Part shown: positions 48,021 to 57,213 of the stretch, one piece after another | Layout: the number at the start of each line of letters is the position of its first letter | How positions within the stretch are numbered: the first letter of the stretch is position 1 | NCBI GenBank assembly: GCA_963801255.1 | Contig: CAWDEC010000015.1 | Coordinates: 143,295-207,294 of the forward strand | DNA: 64,000 bases | DNA from: JAICXG01 sp963801255 | GTDB lineage: Bacteria; Verrucomicrobiota; Verrucomicrobiia; Chthoniobacterales; UBA10450 | Direction: 5' to 3' | Position numbers and translations under genes: made by a program | The notes under the pieces: model-generated | Told to the model about the DNA's origin: nothing | Database searches by the model: none | What the model saw: the letters and a program-made list of their open reading frames with translations, nothing else

Positions 48021-48857
48021 ATGAAACGAAAGAGGCGCATTTTGATCTCAAACGACGACGGCATTTACAGTCCCGGGATTTTGGCCCTGGCTAAGGCGGC
48101 GGCGCATTTTGGCGAGGTGCGCATTGTCGCTCCCGATGTCGAGCAATCGTCCATGGGTCAGGCCATCACTTCCTCGCGTCCATTGCGATATCGACGCACT
48201 CCGCTGGATAAGTTCGAGGCGTATCGCGTGAACGGTACTCCGGCTGACTGCGTCGCCCTTGGCATTCATCACTGGAAACGAGTTGATCTGGTACTCTCGG
48301 GCATCAATCTGGGAGTCAATCTGGGGAACGCTTGCTGGCATTCGGGCACACTAGCCGCGGCCAAACAGGCTGCGCTGCTTGGTGTGCGAGGAATTGCCCT
48401 GAGCACTTCAGTCCTTGATGGTGAACCTGACTTCGCCGCGATTGAGCCATGCCTCTGTGAGGTTCTAGGCCTTTTGGTTCCGGAAAATGACATGCTGCTC
48501 GTCAACGTTAACATTCCGGTCCGACCGCGCGGTATCCGCTGGACGCGTCAAGCCGTCCTGCAATACGACGGAGAAGTCATCCCGGGGAAGGATCCTATGA
48601 AGCGGCCCATCTACTGGTTCACGGTTAAAAGGATTGAAGCCGTGGAAGAAGGCACTGACTTATGGGCCTTTTCTCGTAACTGGGTAACGGTTACGCCACT
48701 AAGACTTGACTTAACCGATGGCGAAGCACTATCGCGGGCATTGGCAAAGGATGGAAAGCCCGGGAAAAGCTCTCCGACCAGGATTAGGCGAAAACAGCCC
48801 ACGAAAATTCGCGCTAAGTTATCTTCGACACGACAAGCAAAGTTATTCCTCCGATAG
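48021..48857 (+). CDS. surE: 5'/3'-nucleotidase SurE
   Basis: The 278-residue enzyme dephosphorylates nucleoside monophosphates in stress and stationary phase. Motif 1 reads ILISNDDGIYSPGI, with metal ligands D12 and D13. Further family marks are VAPDVEQSSMGQAIT, YRVNGTPADCVALG and VLSGINLGVNLG. The C-terminal 40 residues are basic and not part of the usual 250-residue enzyme (RKQPTKIRAKLSSTRQ). Divergent from the lipid kinase. Confidence 0.95.
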   Translation: MKRKRRILISNDDGIYSPGILALAKAAAHFGEVRIVAPDVEQSSMGQAITSSRPLRYRRTPLDKFEAYRVNGTPADCVALGIHHWKRVDLVLSGINLGVNLGNACWHSGTLAAAKQAALLGVRGIALSTSVLDGEPDFAAIEPCLCEVLGLLVPENDMLLVNVNIPVRPRGIRWTRQAVLQYDGEVIPGKDPMKRPIYWFTVKRIEAVEEGTDLWAFSRNWVTVTPLRLDLTDGEALSRALAKDGKPGKSSPTRIRRKQPTKIRAKLSSTRQAKLFLR

Positions 48858-48929
48858 CCTCGGCTTCGATGGCGGTTGCTCCGGGACGGAGACATCCGCA
48901 CAGTGCCCCAAGAGCGAATAGCGAATCGT

Positions 48930-49322
48930 ATGGCCGCTCCATTTACTCTTGGTCCGGTGGGCCACTTCGGTCTGGCAGTGCGTGATCCCAGGAAAAGTGC
49001 GAAGTGGTTTGAACAAAACTTTGGCCTGAAGAAGCAGTTTGAATTTGAAGACGGGATCGCCGTTGGCAACGACAATGTGACAATCGCCTTGCAGAAGGGA
49101 AAACCGGCGCCGGAGACGTTTGGTCACATGTCTTTTCATCTCCCCGACATGGCAACTCTCCGCAAGGCGCTCAAACATCTTAAGAGCACCAAGGCAAACC
49201 TGGAAGACTCAGGTGACGAGATTGGGCCCGAATCTCCCGGCTCACCCCACCGGGGTCTTTGGTTACATGATCCCGACGGTTACCGGTGGGAGCTTTCCGT
49301 CCAGAATGGCGGAAAAGAGTAA
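48930..49322 (+). CDS. VOC-family (glyoxalase-like) protein
   Basis: I start at MAAPFTLGPVGHFG (48930); upstream codons from 48876 show no family match. The 130-residue product has two beta-alpha-beta-beta-beta units: VGHFGLAVRDPRKSAKWFEQ and FGHMSFHLPDMATLRKAL, with LWLHDPDGYRWEL at the end. The metal ligands would be the His in GHFGL, the His in GHMSF and the Glu near the C-terminus. The reaction is unknown; family members act on glyoxal adducts, catechols or antibiotics. 72 bases after surE. Confidence 0.85.
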   Translation: MAAPFTLGPVGHFGLAVRDPRKSAKWFEQNFGLKKQFEFEDGIAVGNDNVTIALQKGKPAPETFGHMSFHLPDMATLRKALKHLKSTKANLEDSGDEIGPESPGSPHRGLWLHDPDGYRWELSVQNGGKE

Positions 49323-49510
49323 CGAAGCGTCGATACAATTATATTACCGAAGGATGCTTCTGTCGGGACGACTTTACCGCGGATAATTGTCTTGCAGCAC
49401 TCACCCGGTAACCGGGACGAATTGAAGAACAATGCGTTAATAGCCAAAGCTAGTTCACCTGGGCCTCGGCGGGTGATTTCGCTGAGACCGGCTTTAGGTA
49501 AAGAACTACT

Positions 49511-49780
49511 TTAGGCGCGCGCCGCCTGGGCAGAGGCGTGGGCGTGCGAAGCTCGTGCTGGTCCACGCCGAAGAATCAGCGGATTGGATCGGAGAGCATG
49601 GCCCGTGACGAGCGCTATGCTGGTGTCCCACACTTTCACAAACGCGAGAAAGACGGCAACGAACGGCAATGCGCTCAACCAGAAGAGCGTCGCGCCAATT
49701 GCCAAAAGCGCCTCAGCGAGGCGCGATGTTCTGCCGGCGTGTTGAAACCTTGAGTCGGAATCGGAAAGCAGCGTTTTCAT
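49511..49780 (-). CDS. small membrane protein of unknown function
   Basis: The 89 residues contain a hydrophobic region at about 20-52 (LAEALLAIGATLFWLSALPF, then VAVFLAFVKVWDTSI), wide enough for one long or two short helices. The C-terminus is basic and Ala/His-rich. It is 37 bases downstream of the membrane protein gene at 49818 on the same strand. No family recognised. Confidence 0.5.
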   Translation of the reverse strand: MKTLLSDSDSRFQHAGRTSRLAEALLAIGATLFWLSALPFVAVFLAFVKVWDTSIALVTGHALRSNPLILRRGPARASHAHASAQAARA

Positions 49781-49817
49781 CGGATTGAATCTTTAATGCT
49801 CCGCAAAACTTAATCAG

Positions 49818-50306
49818 TTATTGTTTTGGAGCAGTTGATATGCCGCCCGCGGTGCCAAGTTTGGCCTGCGAGCGAATCCGATTGCCACCTATTGGCGTCC
49901 GCACCAGGTAAAATATCAGCGCCGCACCCACCGGAAGCCCGATAAGCATTCGAGCGTCCCGTCGAATGAAGGCGCCGGCGCAATCTCCCAACAAATTGAG
50001 GACGAGAATGCCGAGGGCCAATGTTCTACCCCACTTTCTGCCCCGGGCCAGACCAAATGCAGCCAAACAGCAAGCTGTCGCAACCGACGTCATGAGCACG
50101 ACCCCCAGCGGTCTGCCTGCCTGTGCAAAGCCCGTCTTTGCCTCTGGGTTCAAACGCCAAACGGAATCGAGAGCGCTCTGGGGAAATAGCAAGGCAGCGA
50201 CAGTGATTGTGCTGGCCAGACAGCCGAAAACGAAAAAAGCGGAAAGCATTTTGATCGCAAGAGGAAGGCGCGGCGGCGATAACGCTTTTCCAGGCGATTC
50301 ATTCAT
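49818..50306 (-). CDS. four-helix inner-membrane protein of unknown function
   Basis: The 162 residues show hydrophobic segments at about 18-42, 66-87, 93-113 and 118-135. A conserved-looking motif GRKWGRTLALGILVLNLLGD lies in the third. That motif resembles small membrane proteins in which a helix is followed by GD, but I cannot name a family. It may form an operon with 49511. Confidence 0.6.
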   Translation of the reverse strand: MNESPGKALSPPRLPLAIKMLSAFFVFGCLASTITVAALLFPQSALDSVWRLNPEAKTGFAQAGRPLGVVLMTSVATACCLAAFGLARGRKWGRTLALGILVLNLLGDCAGAFIRRDARMLIGLPVGAALIFYLVRTPIGGNRIRSQAKLGTAGGISTAPKQ

Positions 50307-50350
50307 TGTGGCTTGATTTTCGCTTCATTGTTCCCGATTCATTCCTTCGC

Positions 50351-50635
50351 ATGCCGACCGTTCATAGCAGACCGCGCCGAGTCCGGGTCAAGAAAAGGCG
50401 ACAAGACAAGAGCCTTTTTCAAGTCCGCCGTTCCTTCTGGGACCTTCGCATTGCAAGTGTCCGAAAAATCGCTCTCTTTGGCTTTCTTATTGGAGGCGCG
50501 CTCGGTTGTCTTTTGGGAGCGACTTTGGGACTCCTTCCCAGCGGGGTCGGCAATCGAGAGCCAGAAATGCTGAGTGTTAACCAGGCTACTGGAAAGCCGC
50601 ACCTCCACATCAAGGGTGAGCCGGAAATCAAATAA
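50351..50635 (+). CDS. small basic membrane protein of unknown function
   Basis: From ATG 50351 the product has 94 residues. The first 35 residues are strongly basic (RPRRVRVKKRRQDKS). One membrane helix follows at about 41-62 with GxxxG motifs (ALFGFLIGGALGCLLGATLG), then a short polar tail. The open frame reaches 50306. The orientation opposes both neighbours. No family recognised. Confidence 0.5.
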   Translation: MPTVHSRPRRVRVKKRRQDKSLFQVRRSFWDLRIASVRKIALFGFLIGGALGCLLGATLGLLPSGVGNREPEMLSVNQATGKPHLHIKGEPEIK

Positions 50636-50705
50636 GCTGCCCTGGCTGGCGGTCTGGAAACGATCGAGCCAGTCCTTTAGTCGTTAGGGAAGGACTGCCA
50701 GGAAA

Positions 50706-51323
50706 TTAGATCTGATCCGGAAAGCTGCGATCCGCGGTCAGCGATGCAAAAGCGCGTGGCGGACCCAGAATTTCGCGCAGGACAATCGCCTGCCGCAAGC
50801 TCCGTCGGTCGCGCAAGAGTGCTATCAGGGGAGAAATCTCGTTCGGCGGCCCCGCTGAGCGCTGAGATGACTGACGCGTGACCGCTGTCGGTCGCCGAGA
50901 GGTCTTAGGCATAACGGGCGCACCTGGAAATGGCACTGCCGGAGTTAAGATCGGAGAAGGAGGTGGTGCGGAAGCTTTAGGCGGACTTTGACTCTTATCG
51001 CCAGGCACAGTAACTAGTGGCGGAAGAGGTTGCAGCAAGCTTCGCCGCTTAGGACGGGGTGTCTCTGCCGCTGTCGGAGTAATGAGCCGACGTGGTGGCC
51101 CAGGTCGCGGGCGCAATGGCGGCGGTGGCGCCGAGCCTTGCGGCATCCCGAGGGCCTCAAGAAAACGACGCACCCGTTCCTGCTCACTTTCCGTAGGTCG
51201 TTGTGGCGGCTCGTTAGGCAAAGTGGATTGCCTATCGTCGTTTTCGCTCGTCGTCCGATTCGTAAGCCAACGGAAAACCAACGCCAACCCGGCGAGCACC
51301 AGAAAGATAATGGTCTCAAACAT
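50706..51323 (-). CDS. proline-rich membrane-anchored protein next to FloA
   Basis: The 205 residues start with a membrane helix (MFETIIFLVLAGLALVFRWL). A proline/arginine-rich disordered region spans about 65-150. The folded C-terminal end contains NEISPLIALLRDRRSLRQAI and VLREILGPPRAFA. I recall a similar terminal motif on short proteins encoded beside flotillins in Verrucomicrobiota and Planctomycetes. It lies 94 bases downstream of floA on the same strand and could be a FloA partner. The last part is probably the functional element. Confidence 0.65.
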   Translation of the reverse strand: MFETIIFLVLAGLALVFRWLTNRTTSENDDRQSTLPNEPPQRPTESEQERVRRFLEALGMPQGSAPPPPLRPRPGPPRRLITPTAAETPRPKRRSLLQPLPPLVTVPGDKSQSPPKASAPPPSPILTPAVPFPGAPVMPKTSRRPTAVTRQSSQRSAGPPNEISPLIALLRDRRSLRQAIVLREILGPPRAFASLTADRSFPDQI

Positions 51324-51417
51324 GGCTTAAGAGTAAGTGACTAGCTCAGGAGAAGCTGCCCGGTTCGAGATGGCGCACTCTTACACTTCATAAGTCATAA
51401 TCGGCAGACTGAGACCA

Positions 51418-52428
51418 TCACTCGGTCACAGGCTTTTCGACGTTTCCGATCGACTCTCGCATCCCCGTGTCCGCCTGTACGTTCTTCATGCGCAGGTAAT
51501 CCATGATGCCCAGATTGCCCGAGCGAAAGGCATCGGCCATGGCTTGCGGCACGAGCGATTCGGCTTCCACCACTTTGGCCCGCATCTCCTGGGTCTTGGC
51601 CCGCATTTCCTGCTCGACGGCGACGGCAGCGGCGCGGCGCACTTCGGCTTTGGCTTGTGCAACACGCTTGTCGGCATCTGCCTGCTCGGCCTGAAGTTTT
51701 GCGCCGATGTTGTCGCCGATATCCACATCGGCGATGTCTATCGACAGAATCTCGAACGCGGTGCCGCTGTCGAGGCCTTTCTGCAGGACCAGCTTGGATA
51801 TGCGGTCCGGATTTTCCAACACCTCCTTGTAGGTATTGGCCGAGCCGATCGAAGTGACAATTCCCTCCCCTACCCGAGCGATGATTGTTTCCTCGGTCGC
51901 GCCGCCGACGAAGCGATCGAGATGGGAACGGACCGTGACACGCGCTTTGACCTTCACGCCAATGCCATCTTTCGCCACGCCATCGATCGTGGTGCGATTC
52001 ATCGCCGCGCTTGGGACATCAATGATTTTTGGGTTGATGCTGGTGCGAACGGCTTCGAGCACAGTCTTGCCAGTGCCTTTGGTGGCGAGGTCGATGGCGC
52101 ACGCGCGATTGAAATCGAGCGAGATGCCGGCTTTATCGGCGGCAATAAGAGCCAGGATGACCTGGTTCACGTCACCGCCGGCAAGGTAATGGGCTTCGAG
52201 AGGATCGCTCGGAATATCCAGCCCGGCTTTCACCGCCGTAATCCGATTATCGACAATTTGGCCGACTGGAACTTTGCGCAGGCGCATCGCGACCATTTTG
52301 CCAATGCCGACTGGCGCGTTGGCAACTCGCGCGCGGAGCCAGAGACCGAAAAAATTGAAAAGGACGACCGCGAGGACCAGGGCGATGACCACGAGGACCG
52401 CCACGCCGATGAAATAGAACGATTCCAT
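51418..52428 (-). CDS. floA: flotillin-like protein FloA (SPFH family)
   Basis: The 336-residue protein has an N-terminal membrane hairpin (about 5-28), then the SPFH domain with RKVPVGQIVDNRITAVKAGL, VNQVILALIAADKAG and DGIGVKVKARVTVRSHLDRF. A C-terminal coiled region is rich in EA/KA (AEVRRAAAVAVEQEMRAK). The length is the family's usual 330. FloA organises membrane microdomains and interacts with membrane proteases and secretion. The proline-rich gene at 50706 follows. Confidence 0.95.
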   Translation of the reverse strand: MESFYFIGVAVLVVIALVLAVVLFNFFGLWLRARVANAPVGIGKMVAMRLRKVPVGQIVDNRITAVKAGLDIPSDPLEAHYLAGGDVNQVILALIAADKAGISLDFNRACAIDLATKGTGKTVLEAVRTSINPKIIDVPSAAMNRTTIDGVAKDGIGVKVKARVTVRSHLDRFVGGATEETIIARVGEGIVTSIGSANTYKEVLENPDRISKLVLQKGLDSGTAFEILSIDIADVDIGDNIGAKLQAEQADADKRVAQAKAEVRRAAAVAVEQEMRAKTQEMRAKVVEAESLVPQAMADAFRSGNLGIMDYLRMKNVQADTGMRESIGNVEKPVTE

Positions 52429-52492
52429 GAGAGGAAACTAAGAGAGTCGCCGAAATGCGGAAAGCGCTATTTCTAGGCAGTTTGCAAATCTC

Positions 52493-53476
52493 CTAGGAGA
52501 AGCCAAGGACGGGATGCGGAACGTACGGGTTTTCCAATGCCGTGATGTCGTTAGGCGAGAGCTGCAGTTCAAGCGCGGCCACAGCGTCGTCGAGATGGTG
52601 CGGTTTGGTTGCACCGATGATGGGCGCGGTTATGACGTCCTTGCCTAACAACCATGCGAGCGCGATTTGTGCCGGCGGCACATTCTTTTCCGCCGCGATC
52701 TTGTTCAATCGATCGACGACCGCGCGATCGGCATCTTCAGTTTGGCGATACAGTTCCTGTCCATATTCGTCCGTCGCAGCGCGCCCGCCTCCTGCACTGT
52801 CCCAGGGTCGCGCGAGACGTCCGCGCGCCAATGGACTCCAGGGGATCACGCCGATGCCAGCTGCCTCACAGAGCGACAGCATCTCGCGCTCCTCTTCGCG
52901 GTAGAGCAAATTGTAGTGCGGCTGCATCGAAATGAATCGTGTCCAGCCGTGGCGCTCCGCAACGTGAAGCGCCTGGCAAAACTGCCAGGCAAACATCGAT
53001 GACGCTCCGAGGTAGCGCGCCTTTCCTTGCCTAACGACTTCGTGCAGAGCTCCGATGGTCTCCTCGATCGGCACGTCGTAATCCCAGCGGTGAATTTGAT
53101 AAAGATCGACGTAGTCCATTCCAAGCCGTTGCAGGCTGGCGTCAATCGCGGCGAAGATGGCTTTGCGCGAAAGCCCGCGCGCGTTCGGCGCATCGCGCCA
53201 GGGAAAGAAGACCTTTGTCGCTACCACCAGCTCATCGCGTTTTCCCATTTCACACAAGGCGCGCCCGACAATCTCTTCGCTTGTGCCATCGGAATAGACG
53301 TTGGCGGTATCAAAAAAATTAATTCCCAGATCGAGAGCGCGCGCAAGAAAAGGCCGGCTCTGTTCTTCGTTGAGGGACCACGGGTGACTGCCGCGTTCGG
53401 GCACGCCGTAGCTCATGCAACCGAGACAAATGCGTGAGACCTCAAGCCCCGACTGTCCGAGATGTGTGTATTCCAT
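52493..53476 (-). CDS. aldo/keto reductase
   Basis: The 327-residue NADPH-dependent enzyme has the TIM-barrel active site: FFDTANVYSDG (Asp and Tyr), the lysine in VVATKVFFPW and the histidine in LYQIHRWDYD. The cofactor end has APIIGATKPHHLDDA. It belongs to the bacterial AKR11/AKR12-type group with GCMSYG near the N-terminus. It reduces aldehydes or ketones; the substrate is unknown. It is divergent from the LLM flavin enzyme at 53533 with a 56-base gap, so the two may share regulation. Octamer copies at 52549 and 53029. Confidence 0.92.
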   Translation of the reverse strand: MEYTHLGQSGLEVSRICLGCMSYGVPERGSHPWSLNEEQSRPFLARALDLGINFFDTANVYSDGTSEEIVGRALCEMGKRDELVVATKVFFPWRDAPNARGLSRKAIFAAIDASLQRLGMDYVDLYQIHRWDYDVPIEETIGALHEVVRQGKARYLGASSMFAWQFCQALHVAERHGWTRFISMQPHYNLLYREEEREMLSLCEAAGIGVIPWSPLARGRLARPWDSAGGGRAATDEYGQELYRQTEDADRAVVDRLNKIAAEKNVPPAQIALAWLLGKDVITAPIIGATKPHHLDDAVAALELQLSPNDITALENPYVPHPVLGFS

Positions 53477-53532
53477 TTGGGATTATATCGCGAGAATTTG
53501 TCGGCGAACATTCCGCGCTAGATTGTCCTGAC

Positions 53533-54570
53533 ATGCAAAAATTTTCGCTCCTCGATCTTTCGCCGATTATCGAAGGCGGCGACGCCACGCTTGCTTTTCG
53601 CAACACGCTCGACCTTGCGCAGCACGCCGAGCGCTGGGGCTATCATCGCTATTGGTTGGCGGAACATCACAATCTTGCCGGCATTGCCAGCGCAGCGACT
53701 TCGATTGTGATCGCGCATGTCGCCGGCGGAACGAAGAGGATGCGCGTCGGCGCCGGCGGTATCATGCTGCCAAATCATTCTCCGCTCGTTATTGCCGAGC
53801 AATTTGGAACTCTTGAGGCTCTTTTCCCCGGGCGAATCGATCTTGGCCTCGGTCGGGCTCCAGGAAGCGACCAACGCACAGCGCGTGCACTGCGCCGCAA
53901 TCTCTCCAGCAGCGGCGACACGTTTCCTGAAGATGTCCTTGAGCTGCAATCGTATTTTGAGCCGGCGCAACCCGACCAGGCATTGCAAGCCGTCCCGGGC
54001 GCGGGCGCGAAGGTGCCAATCTACTTGTTAGGATCAAGCGACTTCAGCGCACGTTTGGCGGCTGAGCTTGGATTGCCTTTCGCCTTTGCCTCGCACTTTG
54101 CGCCGCAATACCTGGAAGTCGCGCTCGCGCTTTATCGTCAGCATTTCCGGCCGTCGCCGGTTCTCGATCGCCCCTACGCGATGATTGGCGTGGGAGTTTT
54201 TGCGGCGGAAAGCGACACCGAAGCGCAACGACTTTCCACTTCTTCGCTTTTGCAATTTCTCAGCATGGTGCGCGGGCATCCCGGAAAACTTCCGCCGCCG
54301 GTGGAGAGCATGGAAGGCCGTTGGAACGCAATGGAAAAATCAGCGGTCTTGGAGCGTACGCGTTGCACGGCCGTAGGATCGCCGGAAACGGTTCGCCGTC
54401 GTCTGGCCGATCTCCTCGAACTCACCGAAGCCGACGAAATTATCGCTACGGCGCAAATCTATGATCACACCGCGCGCCTGCGTTCCTTTGAGCTGGCTGC
54501 GGAGATCTTGCAGGAATTCGTTAGGCCACCCGCGTTCAATCGCCATAGCCCGGCGGCGGCGGAACAATGA
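53533..54570 (+). CDS. LLM-class (luciferase-like) flavin-dependent oxidoreductase
   Basis: I start at MQKFSLLDLSPI (53533) because it begins the barrel; the open frame reaches 53434. The 345-residue TIM barrel shows HAERWGYHRYWLAEHHNLAG, SPLVIAEQFGTLEALFPGRI and DLGLGRAPGSDQRT. This is the YhbW-like group 1 of MsnO8-type monooxygenases. It oxidises a small organic compound using reduced FMN and O2. The 3' end overlaps the pseudokinase gene by 35 bases, convergent. Confidence 0.9.
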   Translation: MQKFSLLDLSPIIEGGDATLAFRNTLDLAQHAERWGYHRYWLAEHHNLAGIASAATSIVIAHVAGGTKRMRVGAGGIMLPNHSPLVIAEQFGTLEALFPGRIDLGLGRAPGSDQRTARALRRNLSSSGDTFPEDVLELQSYFEPAQPDQALQAVPGAGAKVPIYLLGSSDFSARLAAELGLPFAFASHFAPQYLEVALALYRQHFRPSPVLDRPYAMIGVGVFAAESDTEAQRLSTSSLLQFLSMVRGHPGKLPPPVESMEGRWNAMEKSAVLERTRCTAVGSPETVRRRLADLLELTEADEIIATAQIYDHTARLRSFELAAEILQEFVRPPAFNRHSPAAAEQ

Positions 54571-56245
54571 TGCGGCGGCCGCTATCGTCGACCGAAAGAA
54601 TCCAGTGACCATCGGGTGTCGTGCCCACTAATTCGGCAGGAGAACCGCCAACATGCAACTTCGGCACCGCTCGTCCGCCCTTCAGGCTATGTGTGACTCG
54701 ATGCGTTTGCGCATCGCCGCTTTTGCTGGCGACTCTGTGGACTGTTGACTTTCTGCGCGGCTTTGTTGCCGCTGCCGGAGTAGGTTCCTGCCCTATGTCA
54801 GGAAGCTCCGCGCTTTGGGTCGCGGTCGCGTCATCTTCTCCTTTGGCGGCCGCCACTACAGGATCGGCAGATGACGTATCACTACGCGCGTCACTTCCTG
54901 CGCGCGTTTCACTTGATGGCCGATCGCGTTGAACCAGTGCTCCGGTTTTTTCGTTAGGCGGCATTTCGGACAATTCGCTAGGGCGGGCTTGCGCGATGGA
55001 AGCGGCGGTGGCTGATGGCTTCGCCGGCGGTGTCACAGACAAGGGCGTACCGTTATGCAGTCCTTCCGAAGGGGATACCGGATGCGCTGGTTGATCATTG
55101 CCGGCCAATTCGTCAGACGAATCGGAAGTCTCCGATTGCTCGGCCTGATTCGCTCCCGTCGCCCGTTCGGCAATCGTGTTGCGAGGCAGGCTAGATAAAA
55201 GCGCGGATCGTTCCTGGGGCGAAATTTCGTGCCCGTTCCCTGACGTGAAAGCGCTCGATCCTTCGCTACCAGTCGGCCATTGGAAAACGATCATTCCAAA
55301 AGCGGCGAGAATGAGTACACCCAGTGCGATCGCGAGTGAAAAGAGCAGTGCCGGCGCGCGCTGCGTTTTTTCCTTTCCGAGCCTGTTCTGGGTCACGACG
55401 GGCAGCGCGAACCGGCGATTGAATTTTTCCCGGCGCTCGACCCGGCCGAGGCAGGTTTGCAAGAAAGATGCCAAAGCTACCGGGTCCTGGGGACGATCCG
55501 CCGCATCGGTGAGCAACATACGCTCGAGCAAGTGCCTGAGAATCCTGGGCGTCCCGCGCAACCTTGCGGCGCGTCCTTCCTTCGATCCGGCCGGGGCAAC
55601 TCCGGTCAGAAGAAAAAACATGATTGCGCCTAACGAATAAACCTCCGAAGCCAGATCCACCTCGCCGGTTCGCCGCTGCTCTGGACTGGAAAACGGATGC
55701 TCGCCCTCGATTTCCGAATCTTGTTCGAACGAAATCGCCGCCGGCAAAAACCAATGCACGACTTTGATCGGCGGCCAATCGCCCTCGGCGGTTTGCCCTG
55801 GAACAAGGATAATGTGCTCCGGGTTTAGCGCCGGATGATAAAGTCGCCGAAAGCTGGTTGCGGCCATAGCATCCACCACCTGGAGCGCGACGCGTAAGAC
55901 GGCGGTTAACTCCAACGGCCCGCGAGCGCCAACCCACGCGGCTGCCGTTGGGCCCTCGCAGTATTCGCTCACATAAATCAACTCGCCATTTTCTCGGCCA
56001 ACTTCGTAAAGCCGAGGGATGTTGATCTGTTGGATCTCGCATGCGGCTTTGGCCTGGGCATACAACAGCTCCAGCGTGGAAGCATCGAGAGGTGCCGGCG
56101 CAAAAGTCGTGAGCGCGACTTCTCGTCCAGTGTCACGTTGTTGCGCGCGATAGGTGCAAGCTCCAAGCGAACGGTGCAGTTCCACCGGCAGCCCGTTGCG
56201 CCGCAGGGAAAGGCGATAGCGATTGAGAAAGACTTTGTTTTCCAT
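54536..56245 (-). CDS. membrane-anchored serine/threonine pseudokinase
   Basis: The 569 residues begin with a protein-kinase-like fold to about 275. The catalytic loop reads LYHPALNPEHIILV where kinases have HRDLKPxN, and the metal-binding DFG is replaced by VVHWFLP. The lysine of the N-lobe and a glycine loop are not evident. The activation-segment end is present (PFSSPEQRRTGEVDLASEVY), so the fold is kept but catalysis should be lost. A membrane helix follows at about 300-320. Outside is a Pro/Ser/Thr-rich disordered part, closed by a short strand unit (HWILSVDDSGRRIIVPPPPG). Confidence 0.8.
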   Translation of the reverse strand: MENKVFLNRYRLSLRRNGLPVELHRSLGACTYRAQQRDTGREVALTTFAPAPLDASTLELLYAQAKAACEIQQINIPRLYEVGRENGELIYVSEYCEGPTAAAWVGARGPLELTAVLRVALQVVDAMAATSFRRLYHPALNPEHIILVPGQTAEGDWPPIKVVHWFLPAAISFEQDSEIEGEHPFSSPEQRRTGEVDLASEVYSLGAIMFFLLTGVAPAGSKEGRAARLRGTPRILRHLLERMLLTDAADRPQDPVALASFLQTCLGRVERREKFNRRFALPVVTQNRLGKEKTQRAPALLFSLAIALGVLILAAFGMIVFQWPTGSEGSSAFTSGNGHEISPQERSALLSSLPRNTIAERATGANQAEQSETSDSSDELAGNDQPAHPVSPSEGLHNGTPLSVTPPAKPSATAASIAQARPSELSEMPPNEKTGALVQRDRPSSETRAGSDARSDTSSADPVVAAAKGEDDATATQSAELPDIGQEPTPAAATKPRRKSTVHRVASKSGDAQTHRVTHSLKGGRAVPKLHVGGSPAELVGTTPDGHWILSVDDSGRRIIVPPPPGYGD

Positions 56246-56330
56246 GGGGCGAAAATGCGGTGGTATTAGACCGGTTCACCGGCGACTTTATTCGCTCGCT
56301 GACGTCAGGTGAGAACCGTCGCCCCCGCCT

Positions 56331-57128
56331 TCATTCTTCTGGCAAGAGAAAATAGCCGCCGGCGTTTTCGTCATTCTCTAATCGAAGAAGACGACGCTTT
56401 TGCGCTTCCAGAAGCAAATCGCTAAAGGTGCGAAGGCCATAGGCACGCTCATTGAAACCTGGGTGCTGACGTTTCATTGCCTGCTTCACCCGCGAACCAT
56501 GCACAGCGTAATCGTCGCCACGTTCTGCGCGCAAAGCTTCCAGGGTCTTCATCAGAAGATCCAGCGCTTCCTCGAGCGGCGGACCCTGATTTCTTGCCTT
56601 AACGACCTTTGCCGGCTGTGCCGTCGGCGTCACGCGACGCTTGCGCGCCGTCTCACTCCGCACCAAGTCGTCGTAGTAAATGAATTCATCGCAATTATTG
56701 ATGAAAAGATCCGAGGTCGATTTTTTCACCCCGACGCCGATAACCGTCTTATCATTCTCGCGCAGCTTGCTCACCAGTGGCGAAAAATCCGAGTCGCCGC
56801 TGATGATGACAAAACTATCAACGTGACTCTTGGTATAACAAAGGTCGAGGGCATCGACTACCATGCGAATGTCGGCAGAATTTTTGCCGGATTGCCGCAC
56901 GTGCGGAATCTCGATCAATTCGAAGGCCGCCTCGTGCAGTCCGCGCTTAAAAGCCTTGTAGCGTTCGAAATCGCAATAGGCTTTCTTCACCACGATGTGG
57001 CCCTTGAGCAGTAGACGCTCGATCACCGTGCGCACTTCGAAGGCAGGAAACTGCGCCTCTTGCGCACCCAGGGCAATGTTTTCCAAGTCGAGAAAAACCG
57101 CCAGGGTGGAGTCGGTATCAGCGCTCAT
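56331..57128 (-). CDS. NYN-domain nuclease with OST-HTH (LOTUS) domain
   Basis: The 265 residues contain a NYN (PIN-like) RNase domain at about 8-160. Catalytic acids are D14 in AVFLDLENIA, the Asp of NSADIRMVVDAL and the pair in VIISGDSDFSPLV. After a linker, residues about 180-262 form an OST-HTH/LOTUS fold (EEALDLLMKTLEALRA, FSDLLLEAQKRRLL). The layout matches the LabA/DUF88 proteins, taken to be RNA-directed. Divergent from the lipoprotein at 57214. Confidence 0.9.
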   Translation of the reverse strand: MSADTDSTLAVFLDLENIALGAQEAQFPAFEVRTVIERLLLKGHIVVKKAYCDFERYKAFKRGLHEAAFELIEIPHVRQSGKNSADIRMVVDALDLCYTKSHVDSFVIISGDSDFSPLVSKLRENDKTVIGVGVKKSTSDLFINNCDEFIYYDDLVRSETARKRRVTPTAQPAKVVKARNQGPPLEEALDLLMKTLEALRAERGDDYAVHGSRVKQAMKRQHPGFNERAYGLRTFSDLLLEAQKRRLLRLENDENAGGYFLLPEE

Positions 57129-57213
57129 CGGTCAAAAGATGCCTGCACAAAGGCCTTCGCGGAAGCGGAAAATAGACACACCTGCCAGAAACAGGGACAG
57201 GATCTCTGCGCAA

